In this document: positions 47,637 to 59,228 of the stretch, one piece after another
Position numbering within the stretch: the first letter of the stretch is position 1
How the letters are laid out: every line of letters begins with the position of its first letter
Assembly: GCA_037179515.1 (NCBI GenBank)
Contig: JAXCGZ010017024.1
Span: 57,501 to 121,500 of the forward strand
Reading direction: 5' to 3'
From: Halocaridina rubra
Lineage: Eukaryota > Arthropoda > Malacostraca > Decapoda > Atyidae
Length of the DNA: 64,000 nt
Position numbers and translations under genes: made by a program
Notes under the pieces: generated by a model
Seen by the model: only the letters and a program-made list of their open reading frames with translations
Told to the model about the DNA's origin: nothing
The model's database searches: none

Positions 47637-47985
47637 GGTCTGGAGGAACCCAAGCCGGTGTTAGGATAAGTTGTCCTGATTTCGTTTCCTTATTATTTTA
47701 TTATACTAGTACATGGGTTTATTTGCTGGTTTATTATTACGGAGTGGTTCTGCCTTTGTGTTTCCTATGTTAGGGGAGAAGTTGGGTATTACTAGGAATG
47801 GGGAAGATAAATATTTGGCTGCGGTGTAGGCTGGTCTGGTAGCTTACCAGAAAGTTTTGGCCTGCTGTTTATTAACGTCTGGGGTTATCTAGCCTAGGCC
47901 TTCCAGTATCGACAAGTTGCCTGCAGAGCTGAGAAGTGAGGACAAAGTTTAAGTGTAAGTTTTTTTTATATAGTCTATTTCCATC
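47637..47985. other. Unassigned, possibly the right part of the element S 3' LTR
   Basis: About 350 bp between LINE-D copy 6 and the truncated LTR-B. If copy 6 is removed, this joins 44350. No TG...CA boundary could be fixed. Confidence 0.35.
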
Positions 47986-48679
47986 CACAATGTCATCATT
48001 CGGCCCTCCTGTAGGATGTATATTCAGAGCAGTAATGCGTCATATAGTATTCGAGAGCTAATGTAATGGTGGTCCCTGGCAGGCAATTATGGCAGAGATG
48101 CAAGGAGGAGACAGTATTTTAGGTGCAACAAGTGGAAGCAAATAAAAAAAAAACGAGAAATATCATGGGCAAAATAGGTTACTGGTGAAAAATCTCCAGA
48201 ACGTTCTTTGCGTTGCAGGAGACGGAATTTTAAATATTCATATAATAAAGAAGCTACTGAAATGTTTCTAGACAGGCTAATAACATATAAGCATGGTCAA
48301 ATTTATAACAAAATCATCAGCAAGGGCAATTTTTATAATATAACATAATTCATTTGCAAAAGCTACTTTATAATAATTAAATTGCGTAAACAGCATATCT
48401 AACAGACTCGATAGGATTATGGCCTCATTCATGATAAAAAAAAAAAGAGCAGAAAACATAAACTGGAGGGACGTTTTATATTGGGATCATGCTTTCTACA
48501 CGTACAAGAATATTAAACAAGATAGACTTAAATATAAATTGCAAATAATCATAATCTGCAAAATGCAAGGAGTGAGATTTTTTTATTAAGAAAAGAAAAG
48601 AGAAGTTACTAGCTAGTTATATGACTAATAAAGAATCAACTACAGCCTCTTGTGACTTTGAGTGAAACACTCTGTCACA
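47986..48679 (-). repeat. LTR-B, 3' LTR of the Gmr1-like element, truncated
   Basis: Minus orientation start TGTGACAGAG at 48679. The shared block GGTCCCTGGCAGGCA (plus) and ACAGTATTTTAGGTGCAAC matches LTR-A and LTR-C. The distal part (about 430-490 bp of the complete LTR) is missing at the left edge. By eye it agrees with LTR-C at about four bases in five, so the pair is old or non-sister. Confidence 0.75.
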
Positions 48680-49139
48680 AAAACATAAAAGGAATGTGAT
48701 CAAATTCCAATTTCAAGAAAATTAAAATCATGATTAAACATCAGAGAATATCATATTTAAGTTTAAGAATTCTTCACATGCAATAAGGCAGTGAAATAAT
48801 ATAGCAAAACAAAAAAATACAGTATACGTTAAAGGAAAATTTTGAACCTAGCCGTCCTTAACAATGATGAGTGGATTTAAAAAAGAATCAGCTATTCAAT
48901 ACTAAATTAAAGTTTCCGCCAAGTTCTGGCTTTCAGGTTACCTCAAAAGGGGAATATAAAACCATAATTAAAGAAATATTCTTCGTCTTCTTTTTGTCTT
49001 CCATAAGGAATAACGTTAATACACTGAAATACGTATGTAAGATAAAATAAACAAGTACGGTATTAAAGATATAAAAGTTAAACACGAAAATAAACAACAC
49101 ATCAGAGAAGTAATCTCTACGTACTAGCTAAGCTGAGGC
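48680..49139 (-). other. 3' noncoding region of the Gmr1-like element
   Basis: AT-rich, no frame; lies between the RNase H end and LTR-B. I could not find a convincing polypurine tract next to the LTR. Confidence 0.5.
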
Positions 49140-50345
49140 TAACAGCACAAGCTTCCCCATTTGAGGGTAACAACTGTCGACTTAGTAGATCAGCGAGGTC
49201 AGTAAACTTTCCATCAACATGTTGGACAGTGAATTTGGAAAGATTCAGGTAAAGTACCCACCTTTACAGTCAAGGATTCAGCTTGACTGCAGTCTGTAAA
49301 TATAGGAGAGGATGGTGGTCTGTTCTCAGTGTCAAATGTCGGCCATACAGATGGGCTTCTTTCATAATAGCCCAATATGCAGGCAAAACTTCTTTCTCCA
49401 CAGTGGAGTAATTCTGCTCTGCAGGGCGAAGCCTGCAGCTTGCATATCACACTAGAGCTACTTCTGCTGAGTTGTCCAATTGGACTTGCAAGAGCAAGGT
49501 GCCCAGGCCTTTATCTGAGGCATCAATCTGCAAGATTGGAGGTAATATTGGGGTTTACCAGTTGTAATACTGGTTCACCCGCCAATGCTTCTCGGAGCTT
49601 GAAAAATGATCTCTCAGTCTCGTCTGTCCATTGGACAGGGGAGGTTTTATCTCGCTTTGAGGAGGTCATTTGTTGCAAAGGGGCAGTGATAGTATTGAAC
49701 TGTGGAATGAACCATTGGCATTAGCTGACACTACCCAGGAATGATCTTAGTTGAGTGACAGTAGCAGGTTTCTCCATAACCTTAATCGCTTGCACCTTGA
49801 CCAGTAAAAGGGACATAGATCCTTCTCTGACCAAGGGACCAAGATGCTGTAATTGTGTGAAACCAATCTAGCATTTGGAAGGCTTTAAATGAGGTCCATG
49901 CTATTTCAAATGACTGAGAACTCTGCAAAAGGTCGCAAGGTGCAATGACCAATCCTGAGAATTCACCAGGATGTCATCTTAAAAGCATGAAACATTGTCA
50001 ATGTCCTGCAATACTGTCCTCATGAGTTGGCTGAAGCAGCCAGGGGCATTTACCATACGAAAAGTCAAGACCCTGAACTGGTACAGACCGTATCTTGTAG
50101 AAAAGGCTGTTAGAGGCTTGGTAGTCTCGCTCAGCAGGACTTGCCAAAATCCACTGGCCAGATCCAGTTTGGAGAGGTAGAGGACTCAGGAGAGTAATGA
50201 GAAAATATGGTCTGCTTCGGCAATGGGCTCTCCATCAAAGATGCTACGGGAGTTAAGCTTACGACAATCGAGGCAGAACCTGTGACTGCCGTCTCGCTTA
50301 CGCACTGCCAGTAATGGCGAACACCAAGGCAAAACGCTTCTCAAC
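49140..50345 (-). pseudogene. Gmr1-like reverse transcriptase and RNase H
   Basis: Minus strand translation from 50340: SPLLAVRKRDGSHRF, CRKLNSRSIFDGEPI, SKLDLASGFWQVLLSE, YQFRVLTFRMVNAPG, then DNVSCF-stop-DDILVN, where the stop (49979-49981) sits inside the F-x-DD catalytic motif. Connection: TVTQLRSFLGSVS. RNase H: ADASDKGLGTLL, STVEKEVLPAYWAI, LRTDHHPLLYL, ending GKFTDLADLLSRQL (about 49190). Several stops. These are Ty3/gypsy-type motifs. Confidence 0.85.
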
Positions 50346-51049
50346 TATTCCGAGGTGGACCTAAGTGTCTAGGTCTTCCTTCAACTGTACGGACAGCTGG
50401 TGGGGAAGGCCATAGGAATGCCAAAATGGCTCTGGGTCAGTATAATGTTGCTCAAGGGTAGCGGTAGTGACTGGGAGGTCATTGAACACGTTTTCGTAGT
50501 CCTCTACTATCTTGTTCAGCTGTTCCCATTAACTCGGTTGCAGTCTGGAGTTAATAATGCAATAACTCACACTTTCCTTTCGGTGTGTGGGAATTGCAGG
50601 ATCCTAACCATCATCAAAAGCTAAGGTTAAGTCTTCAATTGCAGGGGCTGCTACTGCAGCTAGAGGGGCTTCTTCCAAAAAAATCCACTCAGGTAAGTCT
50701 GTCTTTATCGTAAGGGAGGAGTACTCCAATATAGGAGTAAAGGGTGGCTATAATGGAGCACCTGTGTTGCTGCAGCCTCGGAGGTAATGGTGCTGCTGAG
50801 GGCACCTATAGGGGTTGCTGAGAGTGCCAGCGCAGTATCCCTGTGGGCCTCAGGGTCCTCGCAATACAGCTTCAACTGGTTAAATTGGTATTTCCAGTTA
50901 CTGCCATCAACATTTAACACATAATTGTCGGGGTCACGTGGTGTACCATAATGTATGGTCCTTTCCAGATTTCCGGGTATCAGGGCATGCCACAGAGCAC
51001 TCTTGCCAAAAAGGAGCTTGGGAATCTGCTGGTAACCCTTAATGGCTAA
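50346..51049 (-). pseudogene. Integrase C-terminus and IN-RT linker of the Gmr1-like element
   Basis: Includes the 71-codon frame 50920-50705 with VDGSNWKYQFNQLKLYCEDP, then a degenerate stretch leading to the RT start around 50400 (QLKEDLDT, VHLGIVEKRFALVF). It bridges integrase and RT with no room for another domain, supporting a single pol polyprotein with IN upstream of RT. Confidence 0.65.
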
Positions 51050-53830
51050 TTATGCAGCTTTCCAGGCCTTTTTGAGATGGAATGGAAACTTCAAAATATA
51101 CTCATGGACGTCCCTATTGTCGTCCTTGATGGTAGGCGAATCCCAACATTCTGCCAAGAATTCCACTGGGCCTCTGACCTTATGACCATAAGTCAGCTCG
51201 AAAGGCAAGTATCCAGAAGTGTCCCGGGGCGTGTCTGTGAAGGAGAAATGTACAGTGGGGATGTACTTGTCCCACTGCCTGGGTATATCTATCACTAGCT
51301 TGTGCAAACATTGCTTCAATGTCCCATTATAGCGTTCACATGCTCCATTTGATTGGGCATGATAGACACTCATACAAATGTGCTTAATTTCTATGAGGTT
51401 ACAGAAAGCCTCAAAGTGCCTACTTGTAAACTGACTTCCATTGTCAGAAGTGACCTGCTCAGGGAAGCCGACCCTGGAGAAGATTTTGAATAGGGCTTAA
51501 GTGACTGTTTCAGTCATGATAGAAGATAGCGGCACTACATCCGGGTACCTTGTTGCCAGGTCAATGTATACCAGGAGAAACTGTTTCCCTGTGGATGAAA
51601 CAGGATTAATAGGACTTAAGATATCAATAATAATCCTGGAAAATGGCTCCATTGAGAGCTTAGTTATGCCCATGGGGACTTTCGGTACCAGTGCCGTAGA
51701 GGTGGAGTGACAGACATGACAGCAGCCCATGTATCTGTCTACCTAGGCGTGATTACCTAATTGTGATTACCTAATTGTGTTTACGGGAAAGAGCCCAAAG
51801 CTCGTATCTTCCCGACTCCTGATCGCTTCCATTTTAGACTTAGTGATACTTATCATACCTGTCCTTAAAACTATGGATTGAGATAGCATTAACTACCTCC
51901 TCGCTTAGCGAATTCCAATTATCAACTACTCTTACACTGAAAAAGTATTTCCTTACATCCTGCAAAGAAGTTTTCTTACCAAGCTTCAAACTATGACCTC
52001 TAGTTCTAGAGCCAGCCATATCAAAATATCGATCCCTATCCACTCTATCATAACCATGAAGGAATTTAAAGACTGTCACCATATCCCCCCTTACTCTTCT
52101 AGCTTCGAGTGATGGTAAGTCTAATTCCCTCAGCCTCTCATCATAACTGAGATTGCGTATTTCTGCCACCAGTTTCGTGGCATGTCTTTGAACTTTTTCA
52201 AGCTTAGCTATGTGCTTTTTCAAGTGCGGATTCCAAAAGGGGGCTGCATATTCCAGTTTTGGCCTCACATAGGTTACATAAATATTTCTGAACATTTCCT
52301 TGTCCATGTGCCTGAAGGCTACCCTTACATTTGATAAGAATGCATATGCTGCCCTTACTATGCCATTTATATGTATTTCTGGAGACAAATCTGCCAGTAT
52401 GTTTACTCCTAGATCTCTCTCATTTTCTGTCTCTTGAAGTTGTACTCCAGCCACCGAGTAATCAAGCTTGGGCCTTCTTGCACTTGTACCCATTCTCATT
52501 ACCTTACATTTTGAAGTATTGAATTTCATTAGCCACTTTTCTGACCACTCATGCAGATTATTTAGATCCTCCTGAAGTTCTCTACCATTGTTCTCGTTTT
52601 TTACTTTCTTCACAATCTTTGCATCATCTGCAAGCATATTCATGAATGAATTTACAGACTCTGGTAGGTCATTTACATATACAAGGAACAAAAGTGGCCC
52701 TAAAACTGAGCCCTGTGGAACTCCACTACTAACTCTTCTCCATTCAGACACTGAGTGTCTTACTCTAACCCTCTGTTCCCTTCCTTCTAAGTAAGTTTTT
52801 ATCCATTCCAAAACATTTCCACCTATTCTAGCCATTGAGTGCAGCTTCCTAATAAGTCTCCCATGTGGAACAGTGTCAAACGCTTTCTGGAAGTCTAGGA
52901 ATATGCAATCTGCCCAGCCCTCTCTTTCCTGTAAGATTTGGCTTACCTCATCATAAAATTCTAATAAGTTTGTTACTGTTGATCTACCTTCTCTAAAGCC
53001 ATGTTGCCTCACTGACAAAAAGTTGAAGGATTCCAAGTGAAGAGAGATATGTTTCCTTAGTAGTTTCTCCATAACTTTGCAAACTATGCTGGTCAAGGAA
53101 ACTGGTCTATAGTTCAGAGGGTCTATAGTTCAGAGCCGTATCCCTCCTTCCCTTTTTGAAGATAGGTATCACATTTGCTTGTTTCCAGCATCTTGGAATC
53201 TCCCCCGACTCCAGTGACTCCTTAAATATGATACTTAGTGCCACTGATATTGTGTTTGCGCATTTTTTAAGCAGATGAGGGGATATGTCATCAGGACCTG
53301 TAGCTTTATGAACATCTAAATCCATCAGCGCTTTGCATACCTCTGTGGCTGTAAGGTTGATGTTCTCTAATACCGGCCCTTGAGCTTCTATCACTGCAAT
53401 CTGAGGGGGTGGGGTATTTTCTACTGTAAATACTGACTGAAACTCCTTGTTCAATTCTTTGCAGATCTCTTCATCAGTCTCAGTCATGCTTCCATCCGCT
53501 CTCTTTAGCCTTAAAACCTGTTCTTTTACCTTCAGTTTTCTTCTGATAAAGCTGTGGAAAAGCTTGGGATTTTACATGTTTGGCCATGCAAAAGCCTTCT
53601 GAAAGACGTGCTGAGGATTTGCTTTGCTTCTGTGTCCGCTCAGAGGTAAATGGTGTGCCATAAACATAGCCTGGCGGCGCAACAAAGCGGGCACCACCAA
53701 TTGTTTAAAGATGGGGCCGTCTTTAATCACATGCCTATGAAGGACTCTGTCTTTGAGGGCGTAAGTGATCTGGCCTCCTCTTCTCACCGTAAGGTTCTTC
53801 TCTCGGTGGCCTGTTACATCCAGCGTTTGA
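51050..53830 (-). pseudogene. Gmr1-like integrase, split by LINE-D
   Basis: N-terminal part (53830-53572): CPSLKRW, YALKDRVLHRHV, LVVPALLRRQAMFMAHH, PLSGH and FAWPNM, with the HH half of the zinc finger. After LINE-D (51749-53571) the CC half resumes: VDRYMGCCHVC. The core shows VYIDLATRYPDVVPL, TSDNGSQFTS (51400-51480, in a shifted frame) and NGACERYNGTLK, so D-D-E is readable. C-terminal: PRDPDNYVLNVDGSNWKYQ (about 50880-50945). Confidence 0.85.
51749..53571 (-). mobile_element. LINE-D copy 7, 5'-truncated, inside integrase zinc finger
   Basis: From tail units at 51749-51782 to a truncation in the pre-RT linker (53571). ORF2 pieces 53096-51840 (418 codons, MLADDAKI where MFADD is usual) and 53487-53107. 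A perfect 16-bp tandem duplication (53104-53119 and 53120-53135) shifts the frame between them. Confidence 0.9.
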
Positions 53831-54122
53831 GGCTTGGGCAGTTCTGCTGCAGTTCGGTGATGTCTGTACGGGGCTTCAGTGGCTCTAAAGGTGCATCATC
53901 TGGTAAGTGAGGGGGAAACTCTCCGCATTCCACATGATGGGTACTAACTGCAGCATAGTCAATGGAGTCAGTTGGAGAATTGTCCAAATTCCTGGCATCA
54001 GAATCAGTAGTTGCTTCTGAAATGGCTTGTTGTGACTTTGCCCGAGGGATGTTCCACTGAAAAATGTCCTCATAGTAGTGGTCAGCCTGGAAGATAAGAG
54101 CTAGGTTCAGGGTACGGCCCAA

Positions 54123-54347
54123 TCAGTTCACATCTGGGGCTTTCCCCTTGTAGTATTTGCAATCCAGGTCAATGACACAGCAGCGTTGTATCTGAGGTTC
54201 TCCTTCAACAACCCACACACGAATGACCTTGCTGGTGAAATCTTCATCCCTGACGAATCTGTCATCAACAAATATGCCACTGGCCCCTGTGTTGAGGGCT
54301 AACTCAGCTTCCACACCATTTATGGTTCCTAGGCACTTTGGGATCAT
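54123..54347 (-). pseudogene. Gmr1-like aspartic protease, active-site Asp lost
   Basis: About 74 codons: GTINGVEAELALNTGASGIFV. The retroelement protease signature is D-T/S-G-A; here it reads N-T-G-A, so the catalytic aspartate is replaced. The following VIDLDCKYYKGKAPD and a 100-residue acidic linker (54122-53814) lead directly into the integrase N terminus. Confidence 0.75.
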
Positions 54348-54349
54348 CT

Positions 54350-55629
54350 CAGGATCATCAAGTTAGGTGAATTGCACATTGGCAACTTTGTACAGTGGGT
54401 CTTAGCCACTATCCTTGGTGGCCCTTTCTGGCCTTGATTCTATGGCATGGGCCGAGTGAATAGCCAGATGGTTATACTGGCCACCACTGTGAGAGGGAGT
54501 GTGGTGGCCATTACCCTACTCCACCTTCCTTTGGGAAGGTGGAGTAATTCAGAGGCCCTTGCCTCTGAAGTGCTGAGGCTTAGGTCTTACAGAGTCGTTC
54601 TTCTTGAGTGTGAGTGCATGGCTGTAATGAGAGTTAAGAATGTGAGGAAGATTAGCTGGACAATTGAAATTTTGAGAAGGGCCCTTGAGCTTCCTGTTCC
54701 TGAGATAACCTTTCCGGTGAGAATCATGGCCTGCTGCGTGGGAGATGACAGTCTTAGGACGAGTCTTGGGATCAACCCTTCTTGCCTTCATAAGGTCACA
54801 GAGATGTACTCCAGGCTAGATTTTTTGGAGGTACTCATCCACAGTTGCTACGCTTTTCTCAAAGTTGATCTCATCCTTAAGCTGGATACATACCTACGCA
54901 AGAATGTCTATAGGGAGGTCATTGGCAATTGAATCAAACATCAAGAACCGATGCCACTTCTCTTGAGGACACTTTGAAACTCGCAACCAAGCATCAAAGA
55001 GACAAGCCTTACGGTTGCCAAAGGCACAACAGTTCTCCTCCTTCAATGGGAGAGCGGAGACAAATCAAGCATGACACTCAGCTGATGAAAAGTTTTGCGA
55101 GGCGAGGAGTGTGCACCTAACTTTCTCATAGTCCCTCAATTGCGTGTGGTCGAGTTCATTGACCAGGACAAGCAGATGGAGTGGCTTGGAGGCGAGCAGC
55201 CAATGAGTCTTTTCAGCCTCTGTACCTTCATTAGCAGTGGCAAGACTCTCAAAAGAGCGGATGTAAGTATTGAGAGGTTGCTTGCCACAGTCCTCGTATT
55301 TCTGTATTGTGGGGGGCCTCTCATGATGCTGGTCCCCATTTCCGAGTGAAGCACCACTATCCGGAGTTCCTGCTAGAAACCGAGCAAGCACAAGCTCATG
55401 TTCTTGTTGTGCTTATGCCTGCACCTGATCATGCTCACGTTTCACTTGCGCCAGCTCCTGCTCATGTGCTTTCCTCTCCAGCTCGACGTTTAACAGTCTA
55501 GTTATGAGCCCACTCGAGGAGTGTCGGTCTTGGGGATTAGTCATATTTCTTACCCATAGCAATCATCTTGTCCAAGTAAGTCTCCTCATCGAATGTCTCG
55601 ATGTTTTCCTGTGACTGCCTGGTATCCAT
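54350..55629 (-). pseudogene. Gmr1-like gag with SCAN-like region
   Basis: ATG at 55629 (MDTRQSQENIETFDEETYLD). A charged coiled-coil stretch ERKAHEQELAQVKREHDQ (about 55430-55500) is followed by LARFLAGTPDSG. The region 55300-54830 reads TYIRSFESLA, THWLLASKPL, LRDYEKVRCTLLASQNF, then LFDAWLRVSKCP and MFDSIANDLPIDI, an arrangement like the capsid C-terminal/SCAN domain found in Gmr1-type gag. Stops at about 55465, 55064 and several below 54830. The SCAN-like call is by pattern and needs a profile search. Confidence 0.6.
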
Positions 55630-56736
55630 GGCGAGTTCAAGAATAGTCAACAATGAAGTGCCAAAACAATTCAACCACAAAAAAAAAACTTTCTATGATA
55701 GTATAAAAGTTTTAAAGAACTACAAAACACCAAGGAGAAAAAAAAAATCAACACCACAGTTCAAACTTAAACGTAACGATGATCCCAAAGCATCACTATG
55801 AAAGTGACTCAAAATACAATCAAGTGCAACAGCAGCAAAATGCTGCAAAACAGTGCGTGAAACACTGGTAATACAGGATGGCAGTTGTACCTGTTTAACA
55901 GCAATATGTGGCAGTACCTTCAGTTATGGTGCAAATGAAATGAATGAGCAATAACGAATTTTATGCCAAGCACCCGATGCAAGAGAATATAAACAAGTAA
56001 AGTATAACAGTCGCACCTGTGTATGAGAGCGTATATGGCAGTACCCGCAAGTAAAATATCGTAAGTAATATTCAGGAGTGTTGCCAAAAGAGCACAAATC
56101 CTATACAAAATACACCAAAGATAAGCTAACTGCTTACAAGGCAGCCAAATTGCACATGCATCTAATAATAATGGAAAAATTTATTTTTGAGTGACAACTC
56201 AGACACATGACTGGCTTAGCCTAGGCTCAACAAACGATGCCAATGTATCTTCCCAACCTATGATCAGTCAATGCTTGAATATTTAACTCAATTATAAGCA
56301 ATAAAGTAAGCAATGTACTTAATGGGCTTACTCCCGATTCCTTAATCCCAAAGGAATATAAACAATTCCTAACAAATATCACCCTTTAACGGATATAAAA
56401 AAAAGCGCTAATGATTTAAAACTCAATTTTATCACGCAAATATATGAAATCTTAAATAACACGTGCTCTTGTCATGCAAAATTTCTTAATTCTGTTACCA
56501 CATAATCTCATACAGATTTCCTGAAATTTTGTTTACCACATAGTAAACATGGAAAATATTAGTTAACGTAATTAAAGTTGAAAAAAAAAATTCTGATTCG
56601 CAACGTCTCTAGCAATAAAATTTTTGTGAGTAGCCTACAATATGATCATTTCAATAATCCGAGCCAGTGGTAATCGGGTTTCATGTGCAACATCAAAAAG
56701 CAAGATAAAAAAAAAAAAATCAAAATCAGTCTGTCT
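55630..56736 (-). other. Long leader of the Gmr1-like element
   Basis: About 1.1 kb between primer binding site and gag ATG, AT-rich, no convincing frame. Unusually long for a gypsy leader; it may include an undetected insertion. Confidence 0.5.
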
Positions 56737-56756
56737 GGGTCCCTGTTCGGGTGCCA
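56737..56756 (-). other. Primer binding site resembling the tRNA-Lys type
   Basis: Minus strand TGGCACCCGAACAGGGACC starts six bases after the LTR-C end. It differs by one base from the retroviral tRNA-Lys3 primer site (TGGCGCCCGAACAGGGAC). Confidence 0.75.
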
Positions 56757-56762
56757 AGTTAT

Positions 56763-57478
56763 TGTGGGGCCGTTGTTGTTAAGTTTCTATTTTACTAAGG
56801 GGACTCAAGGTACTGAACTTGGTTAAGAGCTCACAAACAGATGAGGCAGATATTACTTTCGTTTAATTTTGGAATAGCAATGACACATTAAACAATTTGA
56901 ATAATTCTGGAAAACTGGAACAAATATAAAAATGTAAATTTATGAAATGCAGCCTCGAATCCCTTAGGTGATGAACATGATTTCGATTCACGGCACCACA
57001 GATGGATGCCAAGAGTTTGGTCTCAACTCGATGATCACCTCTGTCACATAGGCAAAGTAGAATAGAGGACATTTGTTTGTGCCAGATGAATTCCTGTGAA
57101 GATGCCACATAAAAAAGTCCGAAGTAAGCATGACTGCTGAGTCGAGATCTATCCTCTGGGACGTTTGGCCGCCAATTGAGTGTCTTTCTTGATGACGTCA
57201 TCATTCAGCTAGCCTGTAGGGTGCATATTCAGAGTAGTAACTCGTTCATATAAAATTCGAGGGCCTATTCTAGTGGTGGTCCCTGGCAGGCATTTATTGC
57301 AGAGATGCAAGGGAGATACAGTATTTTAGGTGCAACAAGCAAAAGCAAACAAAATAAAAGTAGAATATTTATGGGCAAATTAGATTACTGGCGAAAATAT
57401 TTGCAGAGCCTTCTTTGCATTGCAGGACAAGGTATTTTAAATATTCAAATAGTAAAGAAGCTACTGAAACGTATCCTC
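56763..57478 (-). repeat. LTR-C, 5' LTR of the Gmr1-like element, 5' end missing
   Basis: Ends CCCCACA (minus) just before the primer site. Matches LTR-A from 34491 to about 35270: CTCAAGGTACTGAACT, CTCGATGATCACCTCTGTCACA and GGTCCCTGGCAGGCATTTA. Similarity stops abruptly at 57478, where a plus-strand gypsy integrase tail begins. Contains TGACGTCA at 57193-57200. Confidence 0.8.
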
Positions 57479-58025
57479 CATGGTCAAGAACTCATGATAA
57501 CTACCCAAGAACTCAGTTCGAGCCAACAAAAAGAAGTTATATAAGAATTACTGAGGAGAATGCGAGAATTAGATTTTTCTGAATGTTCCTCTGGTTACCA
57601 TCATGCATGCTCTAGCAAAGCATATGTTCCTAAGAAATTTGAAACTTGTTCACATGTTTGGATTAGAGTGGATCGAGTCCGTCACCAGCTAGAGGCACCA
57701 TACTATATAGTCCACTTGAGGTTGTTAAGCGTAGTGATAAATATTTCATTTTATGACAAATTTCAGGAGATTTAACCACTGTTCCTGTAGACAGGCTGAA
57801 ACCAGCCTCGCTACCGAGAGCAGTGTCTGGCACTGACGAGAGTGAACAAACTGGAACCAGTTCTACTACTTCTTTATCTCAGAGTGTAACAAATTCTATT
57901 TTAGATGATAGCTCCACTCTTGGAGAAGATAATAATTCACAGAATAATACTGTACCTCATTCTGCTATTACCAGGTCTTCTCGCCAAGTTCGATTCCATC
58001 AGCATCCAGAAAACATATATTATTA
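57479..58025 (+). pseudogene. Element N: gypsy pol C-terminus
   Basis: Plus strand: AYVPKKFETCSHVWIRVDRV and HQLEAPYY (integrase C-terminal fold), a frameshift near 57700, then SGDLTTVPVDRLKPASLP and a Ser/Thr-rich tail ending TRSSRQVRFHQHPENIYY before TAA at 58023-58025. This ending (TRSGR..V+F...YY) is common in Mag-like Ty3/gypsy pol proteins. Upstream domains are absent. Confidence 0.75.
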
Positions 58026-58212
58026 ATTTTTTTGTTTGTGCAATTCATTTTTAGTTAAGGAAATATAGTGTGCTCCTGTACTGGCAGGTGAGTATTCTAG
58101 TATTATATGAACGTCACGTGAACCTTTAGTCTTATATCATTCTGTATACTGTGGACTTTTGTAAGTATTGTTGCGAAGAATCAGATATTATTATTGCTTC
58201 TGCTGCTGCTGC
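58026..58212 (+). other. Downstream of element N, possible start of its 3' LTR
   Basis: AT-rich. No clear polypurine tract or TG boundary; CTGCTGCTGCT at about 58199-58212 leads into the TTA microsatellite. Confidence 0.3.

Positions 58213-59228
<1,016 letters not shown>

Larger units (their letters stand above)
47986..57478 (-). mobile_element. Gmr1-like LTR retrotransposon: gag-PR-IN-RT-RH order
   Basis: On the minus strand: LTR-C (57478-56763), primer binding site (56756-56737), a 1.1-kb leader, gag (55629-54350), protease (54347-54123), integrase (about 53910-51050, split by LINE-D), reverse transcriptase and RNase H (50345-49140), a 460-bp 3' region, and truncated LTR-B (48679-47986). 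In ordinary Ty3/gypsy elements integrase is last. Only about 0.2 kb separates protease from the integrase N terminus, so RT cannot have been between them. Gmr1-type Ty3/gypsy elements have this order. The RT and integrase motifs are gypsy-type, not copia-type. Confidence 0.78.

Noticed and set aside
54447..54932. 161-codon plus-strand frame as a gene
   Set aside because: It is antisense to the decayed gag of the Gmr1-like element, as are the plus-strand frames at 49377-49724 and 53650-53910 relative to that element's pol.
47986..57478. A Ty1/copia element (integrase before RT is the copia order)
   Set aside because: RT (SKLDLASGFWQV, F-x-DD), RNase H and integrase motifs are Ty3/gypsy-type; only the order is copia-like, which points to Gmr1-type elements.
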